Shown here piece after piece: positions 9,289 to 20,043 of a stretch of 37,562 nucleotides of DNA (the stretch's first letter is position 1; each line of letters begins with the position of its first letter). The DNA comes from Rhizaria sp. SCN 62-66. Lineage: Eukaryota; Rhizaria, unplaced. The translations under genes were made by a program, and so were the position numbers. The stretch lies in NCBI GenBank assembly GCA_001724265.1, contig MEDY01000306.1, positions 1-37,562 of the forward strand, given 5' to 3'. The notes under the pieces are model-generated. The model worked only from the letters and a program-made list of their open reading frames with translations, did no database searches and was not told the origin of the DNA.

Positions 9289-10376
9289 AGCTGCTACTGC
9301 TGACGCGGTGACTGCGCTGCGAGCGAAATGCTCCGATGGTTTTGATGATGATGCTAACGACGTGGTTTTGTTAAGATAATTGCGTACTTAATACTTAGAA
9401 TATGTTTGAATGTATATGATGAACAGAAAAATAAGACCAAGAAAAAATACGATAGGGCGAACGAACGCTCCTGATGTATCTGCAGGTACTGTTTGTTGCT
9501 GATATTTGTTTGCTTTGTTTTGTAAGAGAAACGAAGGAGAATACACACGAATTGATCTGTTTTAACTATAAACCTCCAGTGTAGGTTGTGTTGGAGCATG
9601 TGCTTCACTGTGAAGTATTGTTTCTTTGCACTCCAGTTGTGCATGACCAATATCAGCGATTTAACATGGTATAACTTATTTTCAAGAAACCACGTTGAAA
9701 TATATTGATCATAAGTCTTTTTTATATTTTAAAACATGAATTACTTCCTATGCACATTTTTATATTGAAAAAATCTGACAGTGTGCCAAGATTGTGGAGT
9801 CAGCCAATGAGGCAGGCTGACCCAATCTTATGACCCCCCGACTTCCTAAAATCATGTTATTTAAGAGAGGCTCTGATATAACAAGATAATAGTAGACATC
9901 CAATATCGAGGTATCATTGCCGCATATCAACAACACACAAAGAGTGCATATCTAGAGCCTCAGGTAATGCAGATAGAACGAGACATATCATGTAAGCAAC
10001 AGTGGGGTTTGGAACATAGATTTGTATTATAACCGGTAACAACAGTTTTCAGAATATCATAAACACATACTCATTTGCTTCTCTACTGCTTAACCTAAGC
10101 TTCCTTTCACTTTGTCATTCTACCAGCGAGAAAGCAAAGGACGCCATTAACAGCATATCAGAAGCACTCTCATTAATAGCACAACAGTCAACTGTGAATA
10201 CACATCATATTATATCCACTAATTTAACAACAATAACAATACCAACTCAAGAGACACATCACAGCAATAAAAGAACACTCTGACGGGACTCATAAACACT
10301 CTCAGAGCCGCAGGTCTAAGCCAACCCTTTCGCTTAGCTGGCGTAATACACCACAACGCGATTAGGTAAGCCACAT
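9289..10376. other. Convergent spacer with a possible small-RNA locus
   Basis: This 1.1-kb gap separates two 3' ends and is AT-rich. It has no convincing protein gene; a 98-codon minus-strand frame at its left end has no family resemblance. Unusually for a spacer between 3' ends, 9788-9865 is promoter-like: it has a strong hairpin with two CCAAT motifs, a C-rich run, then TATTTAAG near 9857. A non-coding RNA could start about 25-35 bp further on, but I recognise no RNA family. Confidence 0.4.
9788..9829. repeat. Two-part hairpin with CCAAT motifs
   Basis: AAGATTG (9788-9794) pairs with CAATCTT (9823-9829), and GTCAGCC (9799-9805) pairs with GGCTGAC (9815-9821). The two 7-bp stems are stacked around an uneven internal loop (TGGA against C), and the end loop has 9 nt. 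CCAAT occurs at 9804 and at 9822. Confidence 0.6.
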
Positions 10377-13300
10377 TTAGGCCTGGACGCGCTGGAAGCA
10401 GTCGAAGATGTACGAGGGCACGACAGCGTCGACGGTCTTGCGCGAGAGCATGGCGAACTTGCAGAACTCCTCGAGGAAGAGCAGCACCTTGACGACCTCC
10501 CCGGGCAGCCCGGCGCCCTTGCCGGCCGTGACTGTAGACGCGGACACGTGGGTGCGCACAAACTGGCCGAGGAAGTTGAGGAACGCGTGGGTGTGGGCCG
10601 AGTGCAGCTGCTTGAGCAGCGTGGCGATGCCCAGCACGAAGGGCGCGCCATCGAGCCCGCAGCCGGCCTTCTTCTCGCTGCTGCTCACGGCCACCAGCGT
10701 CGACAGGTCCTGCGCCCAGCGGAACTTGGTGATGTGCGTGAGCACGAAGAGGAACACCATGAGCGGGGCCGCGGGCAGCCCCTCGGTGGTGACGTAGATC
10801 TTGGTCACCGGGTCCGTCAGCCCCATCGTCTCGGTGAACTTGGCCAGCACCGGCATCAGCGGGTTGTCGGGGTATGGCCGCTCGGCGGGCGCGTCGTAGT
10901 GCGCACGCAGGTCGTTGAGCACGCTCTCGTTGAGCGTCGAGGTGATGCTGAAGAGCACCGCGCTGTCCGTCTTGGCCGACAGCAGCACGTTCTTGATATG
11001 GCGCCTCAGCAGCTGGTACTGGCCGACATGCATCAGCAGCTCCAGCAGCGGCTGCCACACTTTCTCCGTCTTCTGCAGCGCCGCCTGGTAGAGCTTGGCG
11101 CCCGCCGCGGGGAACTGCGAGCTGGGCGAGAGCTCGTGGCCGAGCTTGTACACGAACGTGGTGACGGCCTTGTTGGCGACGATGCGGCGGTAGAGCTTGC
11201 AGAAGGCCGTGAGGTCGCGCACGATCATGAACGATAGCAGCTTGTCGACGCCGCAGATGCCCGAGATGCCCAGGCCCTGGCGCAGCAGCGCGAAAGTGCG
11301 CGTGCCGACGACCTCCTTGCCATCGCTCGTGCGCACCCACGCCTGGCGGTGCGCGCTGTACGTGGTCGCCGCGGGGGACGTCTGGCGCACCAACTCGTTC
11401 ACCAGCCGGCCCATGAAGTTGACGAACTTGCCCTGGGTGGCGTCCTTGCTGCGGTCAAAAACCGGGATGGGGATCGAGTCGGACTGGAACTGCGACTGCC
11501 AGTCGTAGACCTTTTGGCGCAGGAACTGGTTGCACTCCTGCTCGACGTTGTAGTTGACGATGCGCGACACTTCCTCCTGCCAGATCTTGAGGCCGTAGAC
11601 GTTGATGTAGTCCTGGATGTACTCGAGCGACGTCTTGATGCCGCCGAGCCTGCGGCCCAGCGCCTCAATGCGCACCTCGAAGTCCTCGACCTTGCCGGTG
11701 GTGAAGACGAGCTGCGCGTTCATGGCCGTGGCGATCTGCTGCACGAGCTGCTTGCGGATGCCGTCCTCGAGCGTCTGCTGCGGATCCAGCTTGATGATGC
11801 CCAGCAGCGTCGTGTGCATGTTAAGGATGCCGCGCGTGAAGACCGACACGTTGTTGGTAAGCTTGGCCAGCGCGTAGCGCTCCGAGAGCTGCGACGCCTC
11901 CTTGATGTACTTGCGCTCGAGCTTAGGCGGAAGCGGCTTGAGGCGCTCGGCCGAGATGGTCGAGATGCCGTCGAGGATGCGGAAGACGGACCGCGGGACG
12001 ATCTCGAGCACGGAGCGCACGTAGGCGACCAGCTCGGTCGAGTAGAACTCGGCGACCGACACGTCGTCCTGCGAGTTGGCCTGCATGATGCGCACCAGCG
12101 GCAGCGACAGGATCGACGACAGCTTCAGGAACGTCGCGCGCAGCAGCAGGCACAGCGAAGGGTCGCGCGCCACCAGCTCGTGAATCAGCGGCGTGTAGCT
12201 GCTGATGATGAGCTTCGAGTACGAAAAGTCGGCCACGACGTCGAGGTCGTTCATGAGCTTCGGCGTGATGTTTGCGAGGCGGATCATGCCCGTCAGGAAG
12301 CCCTTGACCTCGTCGATGCACTGCTTTACTTGCAGAGACGACTCGACCTGGTGAAAGTCCTGCACGTCGTCCAGTGCCTGTTGTGTGAAAGCAAAGAGTG
12401 AATAGATGAGGATGTGTGAGAGATTAGTTTATAAAACTGGCTTATAAGTGTTCTAGTCAAGCATGACGTTTCATCATGATGTGTTGTTATATCAGCGAGA
12501 TATATCCTATTAAGTTGACGTACCTGGACAAGCTGCGTGAGGGTGCGGCCGGCGACGACAGAGTTGCCGTAGTGGATCGAAGTGATCTCGTGCGCGATTT
12601 GCGCGAACCAGTTCTTGAGGTTCTCGCTCTTCTTCACGCGCGACAGCGCCTTGATGCCGCCAAAGACCTCGCTCAGCTCCACCACGAGCTCAGCGGCCTA
12701 CGAACAAACGCGAACAACAAGAGGTCACATAGAAACACAATGTGAGTAAAACGAAATAGAACGAAAGTTGAAGATAGTTATGGTACCAAGACATGATATA
12801 CCCAAATTATACGGATATTCATAAACATATACGAATATCTAGATAAGTTTTCCACGTACCTGTCCGCGGAGGGCCTCGAAGCGCTGCTGCTTCGTGTCGA
12901 GCAGCGAGCGCACGGTTGACTTAAGCAGGAACTCTAGCTGCGCCGTGTGGAGCAGCAGCGTGAGCACATCCTGCGTGGGCAGCGCGGCGCGCACGGCCTC
13001 GCGCACCTTCTGGTGGCCCGCCGTGCGGTGCAGCATGAGCCACCGCAGCGAGATGTTGCAGCAGCGCACCGTGTGCATGAGTCCGCGCTGATTGTCCATA
13101 GCGTAGTCGTCAGTCAGCACGCCCTGCGTGAGCAGGTGCTCCAGGTCCTTGAGCAGCTTCGGCACGGCCTGCGCGTGCTGGTTGATGGCGACATCGATGA
13201 CCTCGCGCGTGAGGGCCGACTTGAGCGCCGTCTTGGCAGACTTGTACGGGTCCCACGCCTCGGTGAGGTCCACCACGAAGCCCATGTGCATGGGGATGAC

Positions 13301-14164
13301 CCAGTTGTCGACATAGAACTTGTCGACGACCTCGCGGCACACGGCGTTGTTGCTGTGGAGGATCTCGGGCGCGAAGTAGAGCGACACGTACAGCATCGAC
13401 GCCTGCGACGCGAGCGCCGTGGACCGGTGCGCGGGCAGCGGGTAGCTCGACGTGCGGTTATACACGTCGTCGGTGCGCAGCTTGCCCAGGATCATGTCGA
13501 TGACGTCGCGCGGCAGCGGGATGCGACGGAAGTACTCGTCCGGGTAGTTGGCGGGGCGCTTGCCGCTGTTGGTGGTGGGCGAGAAACCCGTGTCGGCGCA
13601 CAGCTTCTGCACCATCTTGACGTTGCCCAGCGCGGCCTCGCCCTTGTAGCGGTAATAAGCCACGATCATGCGCTCGCGGGCCGCGCCCGGGATGTGCTGG
13701 TCGAGCAGCAGCAGCATAGTGCCGTAGAGGTACAGCGCTTCGCACAGCAGCTGCTTGCCGTCGGCGTCCTGGAGCACGCCCTCGATCGTGTGCTGGAGGA
13801 AGGAGCCCTTCTCCATGTCAGCCAGGTACGAGTTGAAGTTGTCGGCGTACTTGTAGATGGACTCGAAGAGGAGGTAGAAGCGCTTGAGCAGCTCGTGGTG
13901 GTTGGTGAAGAACTCCTCCTCAATCAGCCCGGCCTCACCGTCGTCATCGATCTTGGATTCGAACGCACTTGCCGATTTGAAGTAGCGGAAGTCGAGGAGG
14001 ATGTTGCTATACTTGGCTGCCTCAGCCGAGTCGTCGAACTGGCCCAGGAACACAGAGGGAATGTAGTTGCTCAGACGGAGAAGCTCGCAGATAATCGACG
14101 AGCCGCGCGCGGTGAGCTGCAGCAGCGCCTGGCCCGCAATGTTGTCGGGGGCAAGGAACTCCAT
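10377..14164 (-). CDS. WASHC5: WASH complex subunit 5 (strumpellin)
   Basis: Three exons on the minus strand, 12860-14164, 12524-12697 and 10377-12377, join in phase 0 to 1,159 residues, essentially the length of human strumpellin. Similarity runs from end to end: FLAPDNIAGQALL at the start, DGKQLLCEALYLYG (about 131), YPLPAHRSTALA, DNWVI (about 285), GGIKALSRVKKSENL in exon 2, ATFLKLSSILSLPL, GLKIWQEEVSR (about 754) and a conserved C-terminus. Strumpellin is a helical scaffold of the pentameric WASH complex, which activates Arp2/3 on endosomes and drives actin-dependent sorting and fission. The presence of this subunit implies that other WASH subunits are encoded elsewhere. All conserved blocks are intact, and no large low-complexity insert is present, unlike several neighbours. 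Confidence 0.97.
12378..12523 (-). other. Intron 2 of WASHC5
   Basis: 146 nt, donor CAG|GTACGT and acceptor CACAACAG, phase 0. Splicing joins TLTQLVQ to ALDDVQDFHQVESS, which is colinear with other strumpellins. Confidence 0.93.
12698..12859 (-). other. Intron 1 of WASHC5
   Basis: 162 nt, donor CAG|GTACGT and acceptor TTCGTAG, phase 0. Splicing joins EALRGQ to AAELVVELSEVFGG, matching strumpellin across the junction. Confidence 0.93.
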
Positions 14165-15139
14165 CGTATGCGTGTGTAGACTCTAAAACAAGAGTTTGAG
14201 TTGGGTTAGTGCTAAGCTTGCTTGTCTTTGCTGAGATCAGGCAAGGGCAAGCGGATACGGCTCAGCGGCGGTGGTAGCGGCAACAGCGACGGCTGTAGCT
14301 GTGTCAGCAGCAGCGACGGCGGGTGGCGGTGAGGTGGCGGCGTCGGCGGAGTTGCGATGCCAAGGTGTGCGTCGGAAGCGAGAGATGAAAAGAGGAAACT
14401 CTACACAAGGACAAGTATCGGAGGAAACAAAAGTAGGTTGGGAAGATATAGTAAGATAAAAGGCATCATATAATAAGGTGATGATGTCAGCTGGATTTGT
14501 AGACAATGTTCTGAAGAGAGACTTGTGCGTGGGCAAGAGGAGTGAGTCCGCGGGGGGGCGGGATCTCAGAAAGGAGCGATATACGCTATGTGCATTCCGA
14601 TCGTAGACTTTGTACAAAGATATGTGATGCATCACGACTCAGGCGTGTTTGATATCAAATTACATCGCGCATGTATACCTCTACGAACAAGATAGCCCTC
14701 TCCGCGACATGGCACACAGTAGCCAGCTTTAGATACGTCGACTGGGAAGGAGCGGTCTCGGTCAAACTCAGTCCAGCCGAGCCAGCCCAGTCAACGAGTC
14801 TTGACTGGGAACCTCGACTTAGCTCGATGAGCTCAGTCCAGAGGAGGTCGAAGTTAAGCCGCTAGCCCTTACAGAAGGAGGGATTTAGAGGTGCCCAAAC
14901 TGGATGATACCGCTGCGAATTGAATTTGTTGTTGATATATTTTATTGATCAGGTGTGTTTCTGCGTATTTTCACTATCCACGCGGCCGCATGTGCGCGCC
15001 TTTTGGCGGATATGGCTGCAGAAGGTGGACCCCACCCATCCTTGCCCCTTTGTGTCGTGCTGCTGCTCTTTTCCACACTGATTGCTCACTCCCACCCCTT
15101 TGTTTCACTCTGTACTCCCGTTAATACGCTGTAGTGTTG
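14165..15139. promoter_or_regulatory. Divergent spacer with two GC islands
   Basis: This 975-bp gap should hold promoters for WASHC5 and the secreted protein gene. Two patches stand out. At 14237-14635 the minus strand has a 132-codon frame whose last 35 codons are Ala/Thr/Pro-rich with C/T-ending codons, like real genes here, but the rest is unlike any family I know. At 14680-14880 a patch carries repeats: CGTCGACTGGG (14736-14746) is nearly inverted by CCCAGTCAACG (14786-14796), TTGACTGGGA recurs at 14801, and CTCAGTCCAG occurs twice. Reasonable readings are clustered factor sites or a structured RNA. Confidence 0.4.
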
Positions 15140-16903
15140 ATGTGCGTCCGCTCTCTGGCCGTGCTCATGATGCTCGCGGTCGGCTACGCCGCGGCGTCGT
15201 CCGCCGAGGATGATGGCCTCTTCTACGGCTGGGGCAATGGCAAGGACGACGTTGTCGAGGACATCATTGCCGCTCGCCTCGCCGGTGCTGGCCCTGCCCT
15301 CACCCCCTACGGCGCTGCCGTGGCCTCGATCCCCACCCCTCAGGTTGGCCCGCTCGTTGGCTCCCCCTACGCGTCGCCCTACGTGATCCGCGCCCCCGTC
15401 GTCGTCCGCGAGGCTGCCCCCCAGCAGCCCCCCGCGCCCGCCGGCCCTGCCCCCACTATCGAGCAGGTCAAGGCCGAGACTGCGAAGAAGATCGAGGCTG
15501 TCCAGGCTGCCAAGGCCGATGCCGCGCAGAAGATTGATGCCGACCAGAAGGCCGCCGTCGAGAAGGCTGCCGCCGAGAAGGCTGCCAAGGAGGTTGCCGA
15601 GCAGAAGAAGGCCGCCGACGCCGCCGTCGTCGCCAAGGCTGCCGAGGTCGCCGAGGCCAAGGCCAAGGACGATCTTAAGGTCAAGGCCGACGCCACCGCC
15701 GTGCTCGAGCAGGAGCTCGACGCCGCGCGCGCCAAGGCCAAGGAGCTCGCCGCGCAGCTCGCCAACGCCAACTCGCAGATCCAGCGCGTGTACGACGAGG
15801 CGGACCAGACCCGCAGCGCCGCGCTCGCCGCGCTTAAGGCGCACGACGAGGCCGACACCAAGGCCCGTCTTGCCGCGCGCGCTGCCCGTGAGGCTGAGCG
15901 CCAGCAGAAGCGCAAGATCAACGACGACAACGCCCGCAAGGCCCACGCCGAGGCCATCAAGAACATCAACGACAACGCCACCAAGGCCAAGTCCGACGCC
16001 GAGAACCAGTACGGTGGCGTCTCTAACTCCTCCAAGGCCGACCTTGACGCTCTCCGCTCCAAGATCCAGAACCTGCGCGTGAACATCCTCCAGAAGAAGA
16101 CTGAGGAGGCTGCTGCCGCCAAGATCCAGCTCGAGAAGAAGCTTCAGGACGCCAAGGCCTCCGTCTCCAAGTTCGAGTCCGAGCTCGCCTCGATCCAGAA
16201 CCGCAAGGCCGGCGGCTCCGCCCCCGCTGGCCCCTCTGCGCCTGCCCGCGTCGTCGTCGCCGCCCCCGGCGCCGTCCGCATCATCGGCGGCGGCGTCCCC
16301 GCCTTCGCTGGCGGTGTGATCCCCACCATTGCCCCCGTTGCCGGCCACCGCGTCATCTCGGCCGCCCCCATCCCCGCCGGCTTCTTCCGTCCCACTATGG
16401 CCGTTGGCCCCATCGCCGGCCACCTCGGCGGCGCCGCCACCGAGGCCCAGCTTGCCGCCCTGGCCACCGCCGTTGACCCCAAGGAGGGCCTCAAGGTCGC
16501 CAAGTCTGCCCGCCGCAAGGCCGCCAAGCGCGCCCGCAAGCTCCAGAAGGCCGCTGCGCAGCTCCGCGCCGCGCACCAGGACGCCAAGCATGTCGCGCTC
16601 GAGCAGTTCAAGGCCCAGCTCAAGGCGCGCCGCGCGACCATCAAGGCCGCCAAGGCGCAGCGCAAGTTTCTCCGCGCGCGCAACAACGAGGCCGTCGTCC
16701 ACGATGCCGTGCGCGCCACCACGCGCAACATCGTCGCGCGCAAGATGTACGCCGACGCCGCCAAGGACGGCGCTATCCGCGCCCAGATCCCCTACGCCGT
16801 TGCCGCCGCCCGCCAGGCGCAGGCCGTTTCCTCGGCCGCCCAGCTCGCGCGCGCGCAGGCTTACGCCGCGCACGTCGGCGCGCCTCTCTACGTCCAGGCG
16901 TAA
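15140..16903 (+). CDS. Secreted Ala/Lys-rich coiled-coil protein, function unknown
   Basis: Single exon, 587 residues from ATG 15140. I recognise no family. Residues 1-22 look like a signal peptide (MCVRSLAVLMMLAVGYAAA, probable cleavage after SSA). Then come a Pro/Val linker, a long charged Ala/Lys/Glu coiled coil (about 103-353) reminiscent in composition of bacterial TolA, a Gly/Pro/Ala/Val linker (about 354-440) and a second basic Ala/Arg/Lys helix to the end. No transmembrane segment follows the signal, and I see no KDEL-type retention signal. Codons end almost always in C or G, which suggests strong expression. A structural protein of the cell surface, secretory vesicles or an extracellular coat would fit, but that is inference. 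A 675-codon frame on the opposite strand is a shadow of this bias. Confidence 0.85.
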   Translation: MCVRSLAVLMMLAVGYAAASSAEDDGLFYGWGNGKDDVVEDIIAARLAGAGPALTPYGAAVASIPTPQVGPLVGSPYASPYVIRAPVVVREAAPQQPPAPAGPAPTIEQVKAETAKKIEAVQAAKADAAQKIDADQKAAVEKAAAEKAAKEVAEQKKAADAAVVAKAAEVAEAKAKDDLKVKADATAVLEQELDAARAKAKELAAQLANANSQIQRVYDEADQTRSAALAALKAHDEADTKARLAARAAREAERQQKRKINDDNARKAHAEAIKNINDNATKAKSDAENQYGGVSNSSKADLDALRSKIQNLRVNILQKKTEEAAAAKIQLEKKLQDAKASVSKFESELASIQNRKAGGSAPAGPSAPARVVVAAPGAVRIIGGGVPAFAGGVIPTIAPVAGHRVISAAPIPAGFFRPTMAVGPIAGHLGGAATEAQLAALATAVDPKEGLKVAKSARRKAAKRARKLQKAAAQLRAAHQDAKHVALEQFKAQLKARRATIKAAKAQRKFLRARNNEAVVHDAVRATTRNIVARKMYADAAKDGAIRAQIPYAVAAARQAQAVSSAAQLARAQAYAAHVGAPLYVQA

Positions 16904-17449
16904 GCGACTTTCTCGCTCGCTCGCTCGGTCAGTCGGGGTGACAAACACACAGTACTTGTTTTGACTTAACAAAACAAAGTCTGGACGCGGTAGTGTGTGT
17001 GTAAGGCTGGTGGTGATTGTTGTGTAAGGGTTGGTGACAGACGCGTGTGCTATGCGTGTACTTTGTCTGTTCCAAGGTGGTTGGTGTGATTGTGTTGAGA
17101 AAATGATGAACATGATTCACGAATGAGTTTTTTGTGTCGCGAAAAGCAGTGATGGTGACAAGAAGTTGTTGTCGTTGCTGTCCGTGATAATAATACATCA
17201 AATCAACTTTATAGCGATTCGTCTCGTCTTTATGTCTACTATGACTACTGCTTCATTGAAACATGGTTTATCTATTATTCTGGTTTTCTAATCTTGAAAA
17301 AACATATTGACTCATGTTTGCTCTGATTGTGCAATACACTCGCACAACGACAATGCAAGAGTTTATCTATAACAACACACAACAAACAACAACATATGAC
17401 ACACATTCAGCCACTGACGGAGCTGCGCCAGCCTTGCGTGGGGAGCCCA
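16904..17449. other. Convergent 3' spacer
   Basis: A 546-bp AT-rich gap between the stop codons of two converging genes. It contains GT-rich and CTCGCTCGCTCGGTCAG-type simple sequence just after the first stop. I see no gene or RNA in it; it should hold both 3' UTRs. Confidence 0.6.
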
Positions 17450-19446
17450 TCACTTGATCTCGGGCTTGCGAGTCAGCGTGAGCGGGCCGCCCGCGCGGAG
17501 CTTCGAGGCTGACTTGCCTCGCGCCTCGGCGTCCTCGAGGCTCTTGCGCGCGAGGGCCTTGACCTTGGCTGTCAGTAGCGTCTGGTTCACAATGCCTATG
17601 CGCAGCTCCATCTGGTCCACCTCGCCCTTGAGCTGCCGCAGAGCGGTCTGCAGCTGCCGCAGTGGCGCCGTGTCCGTCATCGCGTTGTTGCGCTCGACAG
17701 TCTGGCTCTTGACCTAAAGCAGGAGGTGAATGACATAAAAAAGGAATATATAACGGATGTGAGAGTCAACAAAGATGAAAAACACCACATTTACGTGAAT
17801 ACACACAAAACCATACACGTATTTTGGCAACTCAAACATAAATCACCGCCATCAAGATCTAAACTCGTTAAGTTCAACCTAAACAAAACAAGACGAGTGT
17901 TTCGCAGACAGGAGAGCACACGTGATATGCGAAAAAAAGATAATGAACGTACCTGGTTGACGCGGTCGGTCTGCACGCCCAGGTGCGAGGCCAGCTCTGA
18001 TACGGACCCCGTGAGCCTCTCATGCTCGCTCTCCAGCTGCCCTAGCTCCCCGCGCTGAGCCCGCAGTTGCGAGCCGAGCCCCTGGGGGTCGGACTGCAGG
18101 TCGTCGTTGATCTTGCTCTCGCGTGCGCTCAGCCGCTCCGTCTGCGCCGTCAGCTGCTTCGCGAGCCGGTCCAGCGTGGCGCACGCCTCGGGCACGTCCT
18201 GCGCCAGCACCGAGCGCTGGCGGATTGCGTCGTCGAGATGGCTGTGCCACTCCTTGACGGCGCCCTCGAGGCGCACGCGCAGCCGAGGCAGCATGGCCTC
18301 CAGGTGCAGCGCCCACTGCTCGTGCGTCACCGAGCTCTTGAGCAGCTGCCGGTCCTCGGCGGACTGCTTCAGCGCCCCCGCCGCGGTCTGCTGCTGCTCG
18401 GCCGCTGACGCGCCGCTCCCGGCCGCGCCCGCACCACCCTTGGCGGCAGCGCCGCCGTTGCGATCGGTTGACGGGAGAGTAAATTGAGCGAGCGCCAGAG
18501 GGTCTGCTAAGAGAGTCTCCTCCTGGACCTCGTCCACAATGCCGCCGTCGCCGGCCGCGTCGCCGTCGGCCTCGGCCCTGCAGAGGGGTTGATAAAAGAG
18601 AGAACAAAAGCATGAAGAATAGAGACGTGAGAAGTATCGATTGATATCGATCATATTTCGATATTTTCGAAGAAAGCAACATAAATTAGTTGTAAAACAG
18701 CATAGAACACACAGATGCAATATTGTAGCTTGGGAAATAACGAAGAAGCCGACATAAAGTGGCCCTTTGGTGCACGTACTTTGCGTCGACGGCGGCCTCC
18801 TCTGAGCGGGCGGCGGCGGCGTAGCTCGGCGTGGGGGTGTCGAAGCCGCGGCTGACGAGCGCACGCGTGGTCAGGAAGTCAAGCACGTCGCACACGGGCT
18901 CGGCCGCGCACTGGGCCAGCTTGTAGACGGGGATGTTGGCCGTGTTGAGACCGAGGGGCTTTGCGAGCGACAGGATGGTGTTGCAGGTGTGGGTCATGTC
19001 GTCGAACTCGTTCCAGTCGACGAAGGACACGGCGCACTCCTTCAACAGCCAGGAGCAGAGCGAGGAAAAGTAGGGGAACATCGTCTCCACAGAGGTCGGC
19101 ATCGCGAAGAAGAGCCGGCCCACGGGCGGGAAGCTCCTAGAGGACAAAAGCCAAAGCAATAGTTCGTATTGATATGGACGTTAAAGAGCACAGAGGCGGT
19201 GAGAATACGATGTTTGAGAGGCCATTAAAATAAGTCGTAGTTAATGAGCGGAAACACGTTACAGTATGTTCTCAGGTTTGTTGGCAAGTATTAGTGTACT
19301 CATATGTGGACTTTTATGATATTGGTGTGCGGTGAGATGACGAACCGTGCTTGGCAAAAAGCGACCTCATAGTTCAGGATCTTAAGCTTTGCGGTAATGT
19401 TCTCAGATACAACGTAGATGTCGTGAAGCTGGGTAGATGTCGCCAT
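17450..19446 (-). CDS. IFT57: Intraflagellar transport protein 57
   Basis: Four minus-strand exons, 19346-19446, 18780-19136, 17953-18577 and 17450-17713, give 448 residues against roughly 430 in animals. The N-terminus carries the family's calponin-homology-like fold: AKLKILNYE, VGRLFFAMP (about 39-47), SSLCSWLLKE and VCDVLDFLTTRAL. The C-terminal half is coiled coil. It ends in the diagnostic block MTDTAPL (from about 373), QLKGEVDQMELRIGIVNQTLL. An Ala/Gly/Gln-rich acidic spacer separates the halves. IFT57 is a peripheral subunit of the IFT-B complex, pairs with IFT20 and helps build cilia, so the organism should be ciliated. The start is supported by family alignment (MATSTQ...VVSENITAKLK). 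The first exon was too short to show as a separate long frame, and its donor is unusual. Confidence 0.93.
17714..17952 (-). other. Intron 3 of IFT57
   Basis: 239 nt, donor CAG|GTACGT and acceptor CTGCTTTAG, phase 0. It joins QTDRVNQ to VKSQTVERNNAMTD, which keeps the conserved last coiled coil intact. It is the longest intron placed in this window. Confidence 0.92.
18578..18779 (-). other. Intron 2 of IFT57
   Basis: 202 nt, donor AAA|GTACGT and acceptor CTCTGCAG, phase 2. Splicing joins EEAAVDA through a split lysine codon to AEADGDAAG. Confidence 0.88.
19137..19345 (-). other. Intron 1 of IFT57
   Basis: 209 nt, donor ACG|GTTCGT and acceptor CCTCTAG, phase 2. The donor differs from the usual GTACGT, but it is the GT in range that joins exon 1 to the downstream frame and gives NYEVAFCQARSFPPVGRLFF, which aligns with IFT57 of other species. 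A GT just upstream (GAG|GTCGCT) leaves the wrong phase. Confidence 0.75.
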
Positions 19447-20043
19447 TGTGTCTTAGTGCTGTCCTTTGTCCTTGAACAAGATAGTGCTCTCAGGAGCCAC
19501 TGATTTTGAGAGCCGTTGTAGCTTCAGTAGTTCTTGCTTCACGCCGCTATATCGAGCTTTGAACAGAACGCGTTTCTATAAATGATGACACATACAAGAA
19601 AAATATACAAAAGACACGGTTACACATGAGTCATAGAGGATCACAGAGAGATACGTGGGGAGGGAAATGAAGAGCTTGTCCTGTGGAGAGCTAACCGTTC
19701 GCGAGGCGAAACGACTAGGGCATACGGCATGATAGGACACCTTACGAGAGATTTAATAAAAGAAGAAGTCTAGAGTATAACATAAAAGTATGCGTATCCA
19801 GAATTGCAATTACACTGACGATGAATTGGGGTCATATGAGATCGGACAGGATAGCTTCAGTTTGAATGGGGATGAAGCACGGCCTGAGCAGGGTGACTGA
19901 CTGCTATACGTTACTCATTGCAGCGCAACGCAACTCCGTCAAAATAGTATACCATTGCTACCCCTTATTCTAACGTCTCTTATTTTCTATCATTTTCTTT
20001 TTCAGTCCTCCCCGAACTTTCTATCGTCCACGCAGAGAGGTTG
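19447..20043. promoter_or_regulatory. Divergent promoter region, IFT57 and coiled-coil gene
   Basis: A 597-bp AT-rich gap between two start codons. Nothing in it looks coding. A strong acceptor-like string, TTTTCTTTTTCAG, ends near 20006, about 40 bases before the plus-strand ATG. A 5' UTR intron is possible, but no GTACGT donor lies upstream. Confidence 0.4.

Noticed and set aside
10219-14179. Several 230-410-codon frames overlapping WASHC5 on either strand
   Set aside because: WASHC5 is conserved end to end with clear splice sites; the others are Arg/His/Val-rich by-products of its codon bias.
14671-14865. 64-codon plus-strand frame in the GC patch
   Set aside because: No family resemblance, no coding bias, and the patch is better explained by its short direct and inverted repeats.
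15086-17113. 675-codon open frame antisense to the secreted coiled-coil gene
   Set aside because: It mirrors the strong C/G third-position bias of the plus-strand gene, is Gly/Leu/Val-rich without any domain, and the plus frame has a start, signal peptide and sensible composition.
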